A stretch of 64,000 nt of DNA, from positions 1 to 64,000 of the forward strand of contig CAWJYN010000004.1 of NCBI GenBank assembly GCA_963847145.1, given 5' to 3'. The notes under the pieces were generated by a model. It saw only the letters and a program-made list of their open reading frames with translations. It ran no database searches and was not told the DNA's origin. A program made the translations under genes and the position numbers. Below are positions 8,893 to 17,202 of the stretch, piece by piece. The first letter of the stretch is position 1; the number at the start of each line of letters is the position of its first letter. Source of the DNA: JABFRJ01 sp963847145 (GTDB lineage: Bacteria; Pseudomonadota; Alphaproteobacteria; Rhizobiales; Hyphomicrobiaceae).

Positions 8893-9951
8893 ATGAAGAA
8901 GACCATATATGCCGCGGTTGCAGCGGTTGGACTGACAGCCCTCGGCGGCATCGCGCCAGCGCGCGCGCAGGGGCAGGCTCTGGCGCCCATCAAGGTGAGC
9001 TATCAGCCGGCTCTCTATTGGGCGCTGCCGTTCTTCATCGCCACGGAGAAGAACTTCTGGGCGGACGCCGGGTTGAAGCCGGAGTTCTCCACGTTTCCCG
9101 CAGGTGCGCCACAAGTCGCAGCCGCCCAGGCAAAGTCGTGGGATGTCGGCGGCACTGGTTCGGTTCCAGCAGTGCTCGGGGCCGCGCGCTTTGGGTTGGT
9201 CACCATCGGCATCACCAACGACGAGTCGAAAGCCAATGCGCTGATGGTGCGCGCCGACAAGTACGATGCACTGAAAGCCAATCCCGCCAGCATCAAAGGG
9301 CAGAAGATCTTGATAACGACCAACTCCACGGTCGACTACGCCACGCAGAATTGCCTGCAGAAGTGGGGCGTGGCGAAAGCCGATGTGCAGTTCGTCAATC
9401 TCGGACAGGCGCAGATCATCTCGGCGATCACGTCGAACAATGGCGACCTCGCCGGAGTCTGGGCACCCAACACTTACACTCTCCTGGAAAAGGGCGGCGC
9501 CAAGTACTTGTGCTCTGGCCATGATGCCGGGGCTATCGTGCCAGGCGCACTGATTGCGCGCCCCGATTTTGCCAAGGAGAACCCGGAACTCGTCGCCAAG
9601 TTCCTCGCGGTTTATCTACGCGGCTGGGCATGGGCCAAAGCCAATCCCAAGGAAGCCCGCGAGATGACCAAGAAGTTCTATGCCCAGGGCGGGGTCGAAG
9701 TATCAGATGCAGCGATCGACGCTGAATTCAGCTTGCGGCCGGTATTCTCGCTCGATGAGCAGATCAAGATCATGGATCGCGCGAAAGGCAAGTCCGAGGT
9801 CGATGGCTGGCTCGGTAACATTGGCGACTTCATGAAGTCGACCGGCACGATCCCGGAGAACCCCGACCCCAAAACCTATATCGACGACAGCTTCATGAAG
9901 CGCATCGCCGCCGACGCAGTGTTGAAGGCGATGGCCATAAAGTCGAACTAA
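8893..9951 (+). CDS. SsuA/NMT1-like periplasmic substrate-binding protein
   Basis: A 352-residue binding protein with a Sec signal peptide (MKKTIYAAVAAVGLTALGGIAPARAQ). GGAGGA at 8881-8886 fixes the start at 8893, because an in-frame ATG at 8887 would sit directly on the Shine-Dalgarno. The body has the features of the SsuA/TauA/NMT1 family: IKVSYQPALYWALPFFIATEKNFWADAGL, a WDVGGTGSVPAV block and QAQIISAITSNNGDLAGVWAP. It probably catches the C3 sulfonate that the downstream enzymes degrade; the ligand itself cannot be read from the sequence. Confidence 0.87.
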   Translation: MKKTIYAAVAAVGLTALGGIAPARAQGQALAPIKVSYQPALYWALPFFIATEKNFWADAGLKPEFSTFPAGAPQVAAAQAKSWDVGGTGSVPAVLGAARFGLVTIGITNDESKANALMVRADKYDALKANPASIKGQKILITTNSTVDYATQNCLQKWGVAKADVQFVNLGQAQIISAITSNNGDLAGVWAPNTYTLLEKGGAKYLCSGHDAGAIVPGALIARPDFAKENPELVAKFLAVYLRGWAWAKANPKEAREMTKKFYAQGGVEVSDAAIDAEFSLRPVFSLDEQIKIMDRAKGKSEVDGWLGNIGDFMKSTGTIPENPDPKTYIDDSFMKRIAADAVLKAMAIKSN

Positions 9952-9963
9952 CAACAAGGCTTG

Positions 9964-9989
9964 GGAGATGCGGGCACCCTCGCATCTCC
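9964..9989 (+). other. Intercistronic stem-loop after the binding-protein gene
   Basis: GGAGATGCG (9964-9972) and CGCATCTCC (9981-9989) form a perfect 9-bp stem with an 8-base loop, 12 bp after the binding-protein stop and before hpsN. No T-run follows, so it is not a classical terminator. Hairpins at this place in ABC operons often protect the upstream message and raise binding-protein output. Confidence 0.6.
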
Positions 9990-10023
9990 ACAGCCAGTGG
10001 ATACCCATGGACGAGGACGTTAC

Positions 10024-11337
10024 GTGACCCATTCCTATCTGAAGCGGGCGACAAAAACGCCGGCCAGTGAGACAGAAGCAGCGCGCGCTGTCGTCGCCCA
10101 GATGCTGGCCGATATCGAGCAGAACGGCGAACAGGCCGTGCGCGACTACGCGAGGAAACTCGATCAGTGGTCGAGCGACATTCTGGTAACGGCCGAAGAA
10201 GTCGAGCGGCGCACGAAAGCTATCCCTACACAGATCAAGCGCGACATCGAATGGGCTGCGTCGCAGGTGACCAAGTTCGCGGTGGCCCAACGCAACAGTG
10301 TCCAGGAATTCTCTGTCGAGGTCGCTCCTGGCCTGACGGCAGGGCAAAAACTCGTGCCGTGCAATGTCGCTGGCTGTTATGTGCCGACCGGCCGTTATGC
10401 GCACATTGCTTCGGCCTACATGTCGATTGCGACGGCCAAGGCGGCGGGCGTCAAGACGGTGATTGCCTGCTCGACGCCGTACAAGGGCGAGGGCATTCAT
10501 CCGCAGGTGCTCTACGCTATGAAGGTGGCCGGTGCCGACATCATCATGACACTGGGCGGCGTGCAGGCGATCGCTGCCATGGCGCTTGGCCTGTTCACAG
10601 GCAAGCCAGCGGACATAATCGTGGGACCAGGCAACAAGTATGTCGCCGAAGCCAAGCGGATGCTGTTCGGCAAAGTGGGTATCGACGTCTTCGCCGGGCC
10701 ATCGGAAGTGGCCATAATCGCTGATGAAACAGCGGACGCGGAGATCGTCGCCATCGACTTGGTCGGGCAAGCCGAACATGGCCACGAAAGCCCAGCCTGG
10801 CTCTTCACGACGAGCGCCGACCTTGCGGCCAAAGTCATGCACGCGGTCCCAAAACTCATCGATGCGCTGCCGCCAACCGCGCGTGATGCCGCCGGTGCCG
10901 CCTGGCGCGACTATGGCGAAGTCGTGGTGTGCTCGACGCGCGAAGAGGTGGTGGAAATTTCCGATCGCTATGCCGCCGAGCATCTAGAGGTGCATGCCCG
11001 GGATCTCGATTGGTGGCTCCACAGCCTCAGCAACTATGGCTCGTTGTTCCTCGGCGAGGAAACAACGGTGGCATTTGGGGACAAGACGTCGGGGCCCAAT
11101 CACATCTTGCCGACCAAAGGGGCCGCACGATACTCAGGCGGGCTCTCGGTGCACAAGTTCCTGAAGCCGCTGACATGGCAGCGCATGACGCGCGAAGGCA
11201 ACCGGCAGGTGGCGCAAGTGACCGCCCGTATATCGCGGCTTGAAGGCATGGAGGCCCATGCCCGCACAGGCGACGCACGGCTGGCCAAGTATTTCCCCGG
11301 TCAGCAGTTCGACACCGGCGAACCGGTGGACGCGTGA
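10024..11337 (+). CDS. hpsN: Sulfopropanediol 3-dehydrogenase-like (HpsN, HisD family)
   Basis: A 437-residue member of the histidinol dehydrogenase family. The GTG start at 10024 has GAGGA at 10013-10017 in front of it; an upstream TTG at 9961 would run through the stem-loop. Family blocks include CNVAGCYVPTGRYAHIASAYM, GVQAIAAMALG, GPGNKYVAEAKR, GIDVFAGPSEVAIIAD, DLVGQAEHGHESPAWL (His pair for catalysis and zinc) and SEHLEVHARDLDWW-like AEHLEVHA. The family enzyme HpsN oxidises (R)-2,3-dihydroxypropane-1-sulfonate to (R)-sulfolactate with NAD+. I favour HpsN over histidinol dehydrogenase because suyAB follow in the same operon and no other his gene is near. Confidence 0.85.
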   Translation: MTHSYLKRATKTPASETEAARAVVAQMLADIEQNGEQAVRDYARKLDQWSSDILVTAEEVERRTKAIPTQIKRDIEWAASQVTKFAVAQRNSVQEFSVEVAPGLTAGQKLVPCNVAGCYVPTGRYAHIASAYMSIATAKAAGVKTVIACSTPYKGEGIHPQVLYAMKVAGADIIMTLGGVQAIAAMALGLFTGKPADIIVGPGNKYVAEAKRMLFGKVGIDVFAGPSEVAIIADETADAEIVAIDLVGQAEHGHESPAWLFTTSADLAAKVMHAVPKLIDALPPTARDAAGAAWRDYGEVVVCSTREEVVEISDRYAAEHLEVHARDLDWWLHSLSNYGSLFLGEETTVAFGDKTSGPNHILPTKGAARYSGGLSVHKFLKPLTWQRMTREGNRQVAQVTARISRLEGMEAHARTGDARLAKYFPGQQFDTGEPVDA

Positions 11338-11341
11338 TTGC

Positions 11342-12115
11342 ATGAGCGCTTTCCTACAGGACCTGTTCTCGCTGCAAGGCCGCGTGGCGCTTGTCACCGG
11401 CGCGTCGAATGGCATCGGCCAGCAGATGGCGAAGACGCTCGCGCGCGCTGGTGCGCACGTCGTCGTTCTGGCGCGTCGCAAAGCGGCACTCGAGTCGACG
11501 GCCGAACATATTCGCAGCGCCGGTGGCGAGGCGTTCGCTCTGGCGGCCGACTTACTCGATTTGACGGCGATCGACGCCCTGTATGCGCGTGCCGCGGCGG
11601 CGTTTGGGCCACCGGACATTCTGGTCAATGCAGCAGGCGTCAATCTGCGTCTTCCCCCCGATAGTTATACCCCGGAACAGTGGAGCCAAACGCTCATCCT
11701 CAATCTGTCGGCTCCCTTTTTTCTGGCCCGCGCCTGTGTGCCGGCGATGACGGCAATGGGCAGCGGCAACATTATCAACATTGCCTCGTTGCAGTCTTTT
11801 CGCGCGTTTCCAAATGGCATGGCGTACGGCGCGTCCAAAGGCGGTGTCACCCAACTGACGCGCGCGATGGCAGAAGCCTGGTCACGGCACGGCATCGTCG
11901 CCAACGCCATTCAGCCGGGATTTTTTCCGACCGAACTGACCGCACCCGTCTTCTCGAACCCGTCGCTCGCTGCCTATCATGCGGGCATGACAGCCGTCGG
12001 GCGCAATGGCGAGCTGCGTGATCTCGACGGCGCAACGGTTTTTCTGGCGTCGCGCGCTGCGGGATTTGTGACCGGCCAGATCATCGGGGTCGACGGCGGC
12101 TACACAGCTAAGTAA
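11342..12115 (+). CDS. Short-chain dehydrogenase/reductase of the sulfonate operon
   Basis: A 257-residue classical SDR with the cofactor loop TGASNGIG (about residue 19), NAAG, the catalytic Ser in NIASLQS and the YxxxK pair in YGASKGG; it ends with GQIIGVDGGYTAK. The start at 11342 lies 4 bp after the hpsN stop; the open frame extends into hpsN without support. In known dihydroxypropanesulfonate pathways, accessory dehydrogenases interconvert the two enantiomers of the substrate at C2 before HpsN acts. This gene is a candidate for one such step; the exact substrate is inferred from context only. Confidence 0.82.
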   Translation: MSAFLQDLFSLQGRVALVTGASNGIGQQMAKTLARAGAHVVVLARRKAALESTAEHIRSAGGEAFALAADLLDLTAIDALYARAAAAFGPPDILVNAAGVNLRLPPDSYTPEQWSQTLILNLSAPFFLARACVPAMTAMGSGNIINIASLQSFRAFPNGMAYGASKGGVTQLTRAMAEAWSRHGIVANAIQPGFFPTELTAPVFSNPSLAAYHAGMTAVGRNGELRDLDGATVFLASRAAGFVTGQIIGVDGGYTAK

Positions 12116-12147
12116 TGAACACAGACACACACAGCAGGAGATCGACG

Positions 12148-12450
12148 GTGGCAGGCAACATTCCCAACATCCCGCACTTCCTCGTGCACAGCCCGAAAGA
12201 CAACGTCGGTGTGGTCGTAATCGAAGATCTCAAGGCCGGCACTGCGATGCACGGGGTCATTACCGAGACTGATACTGAAACAAAGGCGAAGGCCAATCAT
12301 GACATTCCGATTGGGCACAAAGTGGCGCTCAAGGACCTCAAAAAGGGCGACACGGTGATCAAGTACGGTGAGGACGTCGGCCGCGTGCTGGCCGACGCTA
12401 AGGCCGGCGATCATGTCCACATCCACAACATGAAGACCAAGCGGTGGTGA
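12148..12450 (+). CDS. suyA: (R)-sulfolactate sulfo-lyase, small (alpha) subunit
   Basis: A 100-residue SAF-domain protein related to the N-terminal part of altronate dehydratase. Blocks such as FLVHSPKDNVGVVVIEDLKAG, NHDIPIGHKVALKDLKKGD and VIKYGEDVGR match the SuyA subunit. AGGAG at 12136-12140 favours the GTG at 12148 over the ATG at 12115, which overlaps the SDR stop. SuyA and SuyB together split (R)-sulfolactate into pyruvate and sulfite in the cytoplasm. The split into a small SAF and a large catalytic gene is the normal arrangement for this enzyme. Confidence 0.87.
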   Translation: MAGNIPNIPHFLVHSPKDNVGVVVIEDLKAGTAMHGVITETDTETKAKANHDIPIGHKVALKDLKKGDTVIKYGEDVGRVLADAKAGDHVHIHNMKTKRW

Positions 12451-12464
12451 GAGAGATGAGGTTC

Positions 12465-12567
12465 AAGGTTGAAGGGACAAGGTTTAAGGGCAGACCAAGC
12501 GCTGCCTGCACCACATCCCTCCCTTGTTCCCTTGTTCCCTTCAACCTTCAACCTTACCCCTTAAACC
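12465..12567 (+). repeat. Interleaved inverted repeats between suyA and suyB
   Basis: Two complementary pairs cross each other. AAGGTTGAAGGGACAAGG at 12465-12482 pairs with CCTTGTTCCCTTCAACCTT at 12530-12548 (one extra T), and GGTTTAAGGG at 12481-12490 pairs exactly with CCCTTAAACC at 12558-12567. Because the pairs interleave rather than nest, RNA could form alternative hairpins or a pseudoknot. The tract is low in complexity (GTTCAAGGTTGAAG and CTTCAACC repeats) and fills the gap where a suyB ribosome-binding site would be expected. Confidence 0.65.
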
Positions 12568-12589
12568 TTCTTCCTTCCCGAGTTCTCCC

Positions 12590-13771
12590 ATGGCCAAAAC
12601 CAAAACCAACCTCTCCTTCCACGGCTGGCGCCGCGAGAACAAGCGCGTCGGCGTGCGCAATCACGTTTTGATCCTGCCGCTCGACGATCTGTCGAACTCG
12701 GTGTGCGAGGCCGTCGCTCACAATATCAAGGGCACCATGGCGATCCCGCACGCCTATGGCCGTCTGCAATTCGGTGCCGATCTGGAGCTGCATTTCCGGA
12801 CCCTGATCGGCACCGGCGCCAACCCCAACGTCGCCGCCGTCGTTGTTGTCGGCATCGAAGACGGATGGACCAAGATCGTCGTCGACGGCATCGCCAAAAC
12901 GGGCAAGCCCGTCATTGGCTTTGGCATCGAAGGCCACGGCGATATCGCAACGATCGCCAAGGCGTCTTACAAGGCCAAGGAATTCGTGCAGTGGGCCTCG
13001 GAATTGAAGCGCGAAGAGTGCGGTATCGCCGATCTGTGGGTCTCCACCAAGTGCGGCGAAAGCGACACGACCACGGGGCTCTCGTCGTGCCCAACTGTCG
13101 GCAACATGTACGACAAGCTGATCCCGCAAGGTATCTACGGCGTGTTCGGCGAAACATCCGAAATCACCGGCGCCGAGCACATTTGCAAAAAACGCGCAGC
13201 CACCCCCGAGATCGGCGAGAAGTGGTACAAGATGTGGAAAGCCTACCAGGACGACGTGATCGAAGCGCACAAGACCAACGATCTCTCCGACAGCCAGCCA
13301 ACCAAGGGCAACATCGCCGGCGGTTTGTCGTCCATCGAAGAGAAGGCGCTCGGCAATCTCGAAAAAATCGGCCACAAATGCCGCTACATCGATGCGCTGG
13401 ACGCGGCAGAAGCGCCAGCCAAAGGTCCGGGCCTCTACTACATGGACACCTCGTCGGCAGCGGCGGAGTGCGTGACGTTGATGGCTGCCGGCGGTTACGT
13501 GGTGCACACGTTCCCGACGGGTCAAGGCAACGTGATCGGCAATCCAATTGTGCCGGTGATCAAGATCTCAGGTAACCCGAAGACCTTGCGCACCATGCCC
13601 GAACACATCGACGTGGACGTCACCGGCATTCTCCGCCGCGACCAGACGCTCGATACCGCCGGCGATGCACTGATCGACATGATCATCCGCACATCGAATG
13701 GCCGTCTCACGGCAGCCGAAGCCCTCGGCCATCGCGAGTTCTCCATGACCAAGCTTTATCGCAGCGCATAG
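12590..13771 (+). CDS. suyB: (R)-sulfolactate sulfo-lyase, large (beta) subunit
   Basis: A 393-residue UxaA/GarD-family protein lacking its own SAF domain, as expected when SuyA is separate. Recognisable blocks are FHGWRRENKRVGVRNHVLILP, IPHAYGRLQFGADLELHFRTL, NPNVAAVVVVGIE, LWVSTKCGESDTTTGLSSCPTVGNMYD and MDTSSAAAECVTLMAAGGYVVHTFPTGQGNVIGNPI. The family reaction is iron-dependent elimination of sulfite from (R)-sulfolactate, giving pyruvate. The start at 12590 fits the family N-terminus but has no visible Shine-Dalgarno, which is odd in this operon and coincides with the interleaved repeats just upstream. Confidence 0.9.
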   Translation: MAKTKTNLSFHGWRRENKRVGVRNHVLILPLDDLSNSVCEAVAHNIKGTMAIPHAYGRLQFGADLELHFRTLIGTGANPNVAAVVVVGIEDGWTKIVVDGIAKTGKPVIGFGIEGHGDIATIAKASYKAKEFVQWASELKREECGIADLWVSTKCGESDTTTGLSSCPTVGNMYDKLIPQGIYGVFGETSEITGAEHICKKRAATPEIGEKWYKMWKAYQDDVIEAHKTNDLSDSQPTKGNIAGGLSSIEEKALGNLEKIGHKCRYIDALDAAEAPAKGPGLYYMDTSSAAAECVTLMAAGGYVVHTFPTGQGNVIGNPIVPVIKISGNPKTLRTMPEHIDVDVTGILRRDQTLDTAGDALIDMIIRTSNGRLTAAEALGHREFSMTKLYRSA

Positions 13772-13781
13772 GGGCGCCCGC

Positions 13782-14777
13782 ATGAAAGCGCTCGTCTATA
13801 CCGGGCCGCATACACTTGCATACCGTGAGGAGCCCGATCCTGTGCCGCAGGCGGGTGAGGTGGTTGTGCAAATCGAGGCCGTCGGCATCTGCGGCTCCGA
13901 CATGCACGCCTATCACGGTCACGATGAGCGGCGGCCGGCGCCGCTCATTCTCGGCCATGAGGCTGCAGGCCGCGTGCTGACAGGTCCGAGGGCCGGCCAA
14001 CGCGTGACGATCAACCCGCTTGTCACCTGCGGCGTCTGTCTCACCTGCCAGAGTGGCCGCTCGCATTTGTGCGCCGCGCGGCAGATCATCTCGATGATGC
14101 CACGACCGGGCGCATTTGCCGAGCAGGTGCGGATTCCGGAGACAAACATCGTCGAAGTGCCGGCTGACTTCGACATCGTCAAGTCGGCGCTGGCCGAGCC
14201 CGTGGCGGTATCCTATCACGCGGTCAACAATGGCGTGCGTGCGCTGGCGCGTCCGATCACGGCCGCCACGTGTGTGGTGCTCGGTGGTGGTGCCATCGGG
14301 CTGGCGGCGGCACTTGTGCTCGCCATGCGCGGTGCCAGATCGGTCCATGTCGCCGAGCCGAATGCGGCGCGCCGCAAGACCATCCAAGCAGCTGGTAATT
14401 TCGAGGCCTATACGCCGGGAACAACACGCGCACCAGCGGACGGCTCGGTTGACCTCGTAATCGACGCCGTCGGCGCTGATGCTACTCGCGCTGCTGCGTG
14501 CCGGATCGTTCGGCCGGGCGGCGTGATCGTACACATCGGGCTGCTGCCGGGCTCGGGCGGCATCGACGTGCGAAAACTCACGTTGCAGGAAATCACGCTG
14601 GTTGGCGCCTATTGCTACACGATGGTCGATTTCCGCGAGACCGTCACGGCGTTGGCCGGCGGGCAACTTGGCGATCTCAAATGGTTCGAAGAGCGGCCAC
14701 TCAGCGACGGCGCCTCAGCCTTCGGCGATATCGACGCAGGACGGACAGCAGCAGCCAAGATCATTTTGCGTCCATGA
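13782..14777 (+). CDS. Zinc-type alcohol dehydrogenase of the sulfonate operon
   Basis: A 331-residue medium-chain dehydrogenase. Catalytic zinc residues are in GICGSDMH and LGHEAAG; the structural zinc cysteines are in CGVCLTCQSGRSHLC; the Rossmann glycines are in VVLGGGAIGLAAALVLA. It is close to sorbitol/threonine dehydrogenase-like enzymes. It begins 10 bp after suyB and ends the operon. In dihydroxypropanesulfonate pathways a second alcohol dehydrogenase works on the C2 hydroxyl together with an SDR; that role fits here but is inferred. Confidence 0.83.
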   Translation: MKALVYTGPHTLAYREEPDPVPQAGEVVVQIEAVGICGSDMHAYHGHDERRPAPLILGHEAAGRVLTGPRAGQRVTINPLVTCGVCLTCQSGRSHLCAARQIISMMPRPGAFAEQVRIPETNIVEVPADFDIVKSALAEPVAVSYHAVNNGVRALARPITAATCVVLGGGAIGLAAALVLAMRGARSVHVAEPNAARRKTIQAAGNFEAYTPGTTRAPADGSVDLVIDAVGADATRAAACRIVRPGGVIVHIGLLPGSGGIDVRKLTLQEITLVGAYCYTMVDFRETVTALAGGQLGDLKWFEERPLSDGASAFGDIDAGRTAAAKIILRP

Positions 14778-14866
14778 CCCCGCATGGGTCTTGGCGCGGA
14801 CACCTGTGGCTCTGCGAACCGCCCCGGCTGGCGCCATGGAGCCAGTTCGCTCTGCCATGACCTTCA

Positions 14867-15346
14867 TCAATCCGGAATGTTCGGCTCGACAAGCAGCGCC
14901 AGCTGCGCAAGCGATTGCTGCCAACCAAGATAACAAGCCTCGAGCGGAATGACCTGCGGAATGCCCGCTTGCTCGATATGCAGCTCGGTGCCGACTGAAA
15001 CCGCCTTCAAGGTGACAGTCACATGCATCTCGCCCGGCAAGTTCGGATCATCGAACGTGTCCGTGTACCGGAGGCGCTCATGCGGGACGAGCTCCAGATA
15101 CGTGCCGCCGAACGCATGGCTCTTGCCGGTCGTGAAGTTCGTGAACGACATCTTGAACGTGCCACCCACCCGGGCGTCCAGGTGATGGACGCGGCCGGTG
15201 AAGCCATAAGGAGGCAGCCATCGCGCCATGGCATCCGCATCGAGGAACGCCCGGTAGATCTTTTCAGGCTTTGCCGGCAGTACGCGATGCAGCCGCGCCG
15301 TGTGGGTCGCGACAGCGGTTTGCGTAATCTTTGACGCCTTTGCCAT
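14867..15346 (-). CDS. SRPBCC/AHSA1 (Aha1-like) domain protein
   Basis: A 159-residue START-like ligand-binding fold protein. Typical AHSA1 pieces are RVLPAKPEKIYRAFLDADAMARWLPP at the N-terminus, GGTFKMSFTNFTTG, the strand GGTYLELVPHERLRYTDTF and the C-terminal helix LGWQQSLAQLALLVE. The start at 15346 (MAKASK) is preceded by GGAGACGAGAG; an upstream ATG is less likely. Such small cytoplasmic proteins bind hydrophobic ligands, but the ligand is unknown. It faces the sulfonate operon convergently and has no obvious partner. Confidence 0.83.
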   Translation of the reverse strand: MAKASKITQTAVATHTARLHRVLPAKPEKIYRAFLDADAMARWLPPYGFTGRVHHLDARVGGTFKMSFTNFTTGKSHAFGGTYLELVPHERLRYTDTFDDPNLPGEMHVTVTLKAVSVGTELHIEQAGIPQVIPLEACYLGWQQSLAQLALLVEPNIPD

Positions 15347-15589
15347 CTCTCGTCTCCGTTGCAAGGGCCTTCCGGTTTGTGGCGTTTAGCCTCCATGCCG
15401 ATCAACGCACATCTCCCGGCGAAAGTGTAACGCGGACCAAGCTTGCACAATGCTCTCTCTCGCCGCAACCAAGGCTGGTCACGGCTACGCCTCAAACTAA
15501 CCTCCACGACAAACGCATGTCGCTCGACGTCATTGGGGGTGGGACGACGCCATTGCGCTGTCCCTGATGCTCGGCGAACCAGCGGCGGG

Positions 15590-15916
15590 CTATTCCAACG
15601 GCACGATCTTGAGGCGCAGTGCCAACAGCACAGCCGCGAAGGCAACCGAGGCCACAATGGTCGTCAGGGCGGCGACGCGGCCCAGGCGCGGATTGATCGG
15701 AGCGCCAGCCGACGTGCCTTGGACAACCTCTCCGGTGTCGCTTTGCGTGCGCACCCCGAACGGCAGCACCACAAACAGGCTGACCCACCAAATAATGAAG
15801 TAAATCGCAAACGCCAGCACGCTGCCGATCGGCGCCACCCGGAGATATTGCAGCACGCAGGCCGCCACAAGTGAGCCGGCTGCAACGACCACCAGATCGC
15901 GCACTGAGCGCGCCAT
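15590..15916 (-). CDS. DUF1467 small membrane protein
   Basis: A 108-residue protein with two hydrophobic segments (about residues 8-25 and 28-53, FAIYFIIWWVSLFVVLPFGVRT) and a third near 84-102. The core IWWVSLFVVLPFGVRTQ plus the GEVVQGTSAGAP stretch is the signature of DUF1467. Its start overlaps the stop of the epimerase gene by 4 bp. This pair is common in Hyphomicrobiales; no function is established. Confidence 0.87.
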   Translation of the reverse strand: MARSVRDLVVVAAGSLVAACVLQYLRVAPIGSVLAFAIYFIIWWVSLFVVLPFGVRTQSDTGEVVQGTSAGAPINPRLGRVAALTTIVASVAFAAVLLALRLKIVPLE

Positions 15917-16320
15917 CAGACCTGCTCCAGTTCGACCAGCGTGCCGCAGAAGTCTTTCGGGCTGAGGAACAGCACAGGTTTCCCGTGCGCGCCGATGCGC
16001 GGCGTGCCGTCGCCCAGAACTTTCGCGCCTTGCGCCTTGAGTTTGTCGCGGGCGGCAACAATATCATCGACTTCGTAGCAGACATGATGGATGCCGCCGC
16101 CGGCATTTTTGTCCAGAAACTTTCCGATGGGCGAGCCAGCGCCCAGTGGTTCGAGCAACTCGATCTTGGTGTTTGGCAGCTCGACAAACACCACCGTCAC
16201 ACCATGCTCAGGCATGGCTTGCGGCGCCGAGACCTTGGCGCCCAACGTATCGCGATAGACGGCAATGCCAGCCGCCAGCGACGGCACTGCTATGGCAACA
16301 TGGTTCAGACGTCCGATCAT
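15916..16320 (-). CDS. mce: Methylmalonyl-CoA epimerase
   Basis: A 134-residue vicinal oxygen chelate protein. It has the epimerase pattern IGRLNHVAIAVPSL (first metal His), VVFVELPNTKIELLEPLG (second ligand region), GGIHHVCYEVDDI (His) and KDFCGTLVELEQV (Glu). It interconverts (S)- and (R)-methylmalonyl-CoA in propionyl-CoA catabolism. Full length for the family. The mutase and carboxylase genes are not in the window. It is translationally coupled to the DUF1467 gene. Confidence 0.9.
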   Translation of the reverse strand: MIGRLNHVAIAVPSLAAGIAVYRDTLGAKVSAPQAMPEHGVTVVFVELPNTKIELLEPLGAGSPIGKFLDKNAGGGIHHVCYEVDDIVAARDKLKAQGAKVLGDGTPRIGAHGKPVLFLSPKDFCGTLVELEQV

Positions 16321-16357
16321 GCAGCAAGGCTCCGGGCACTCGATGGCGGGCTTAGCG

Positions 16358-17059
<702 letters not shown>

Positions 17060-17202
17060 GGTGACCGGGCGCGCACCGAACGGTGATCACCCGGGGATCG
17101 AGCGGCCGTCACGCCGCGCCCCGACCGTATCGCGGACACCCCGGACTGAGGAAGAACTTTCAGCCCGTCCAAGCCGTGGCCGATCGTGCGACAGACGTAA
17201 CT

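Noticed and set aside
9703..10983. A 426-codon minus-strand frame over the binding-protein and hpsN genes
   Set aside because: The plus strand carries conserved signal-peptide, binding-protein and HisD-family motifs; the antisense product is Arg/His-rich with no family features.
10024..11337. True histidinol dehydrogenase (hisD)
   Set aside because: No histidine genes are near, and the gene lies between a sulfonate-type importer and suyAB, the setting of HpsN.
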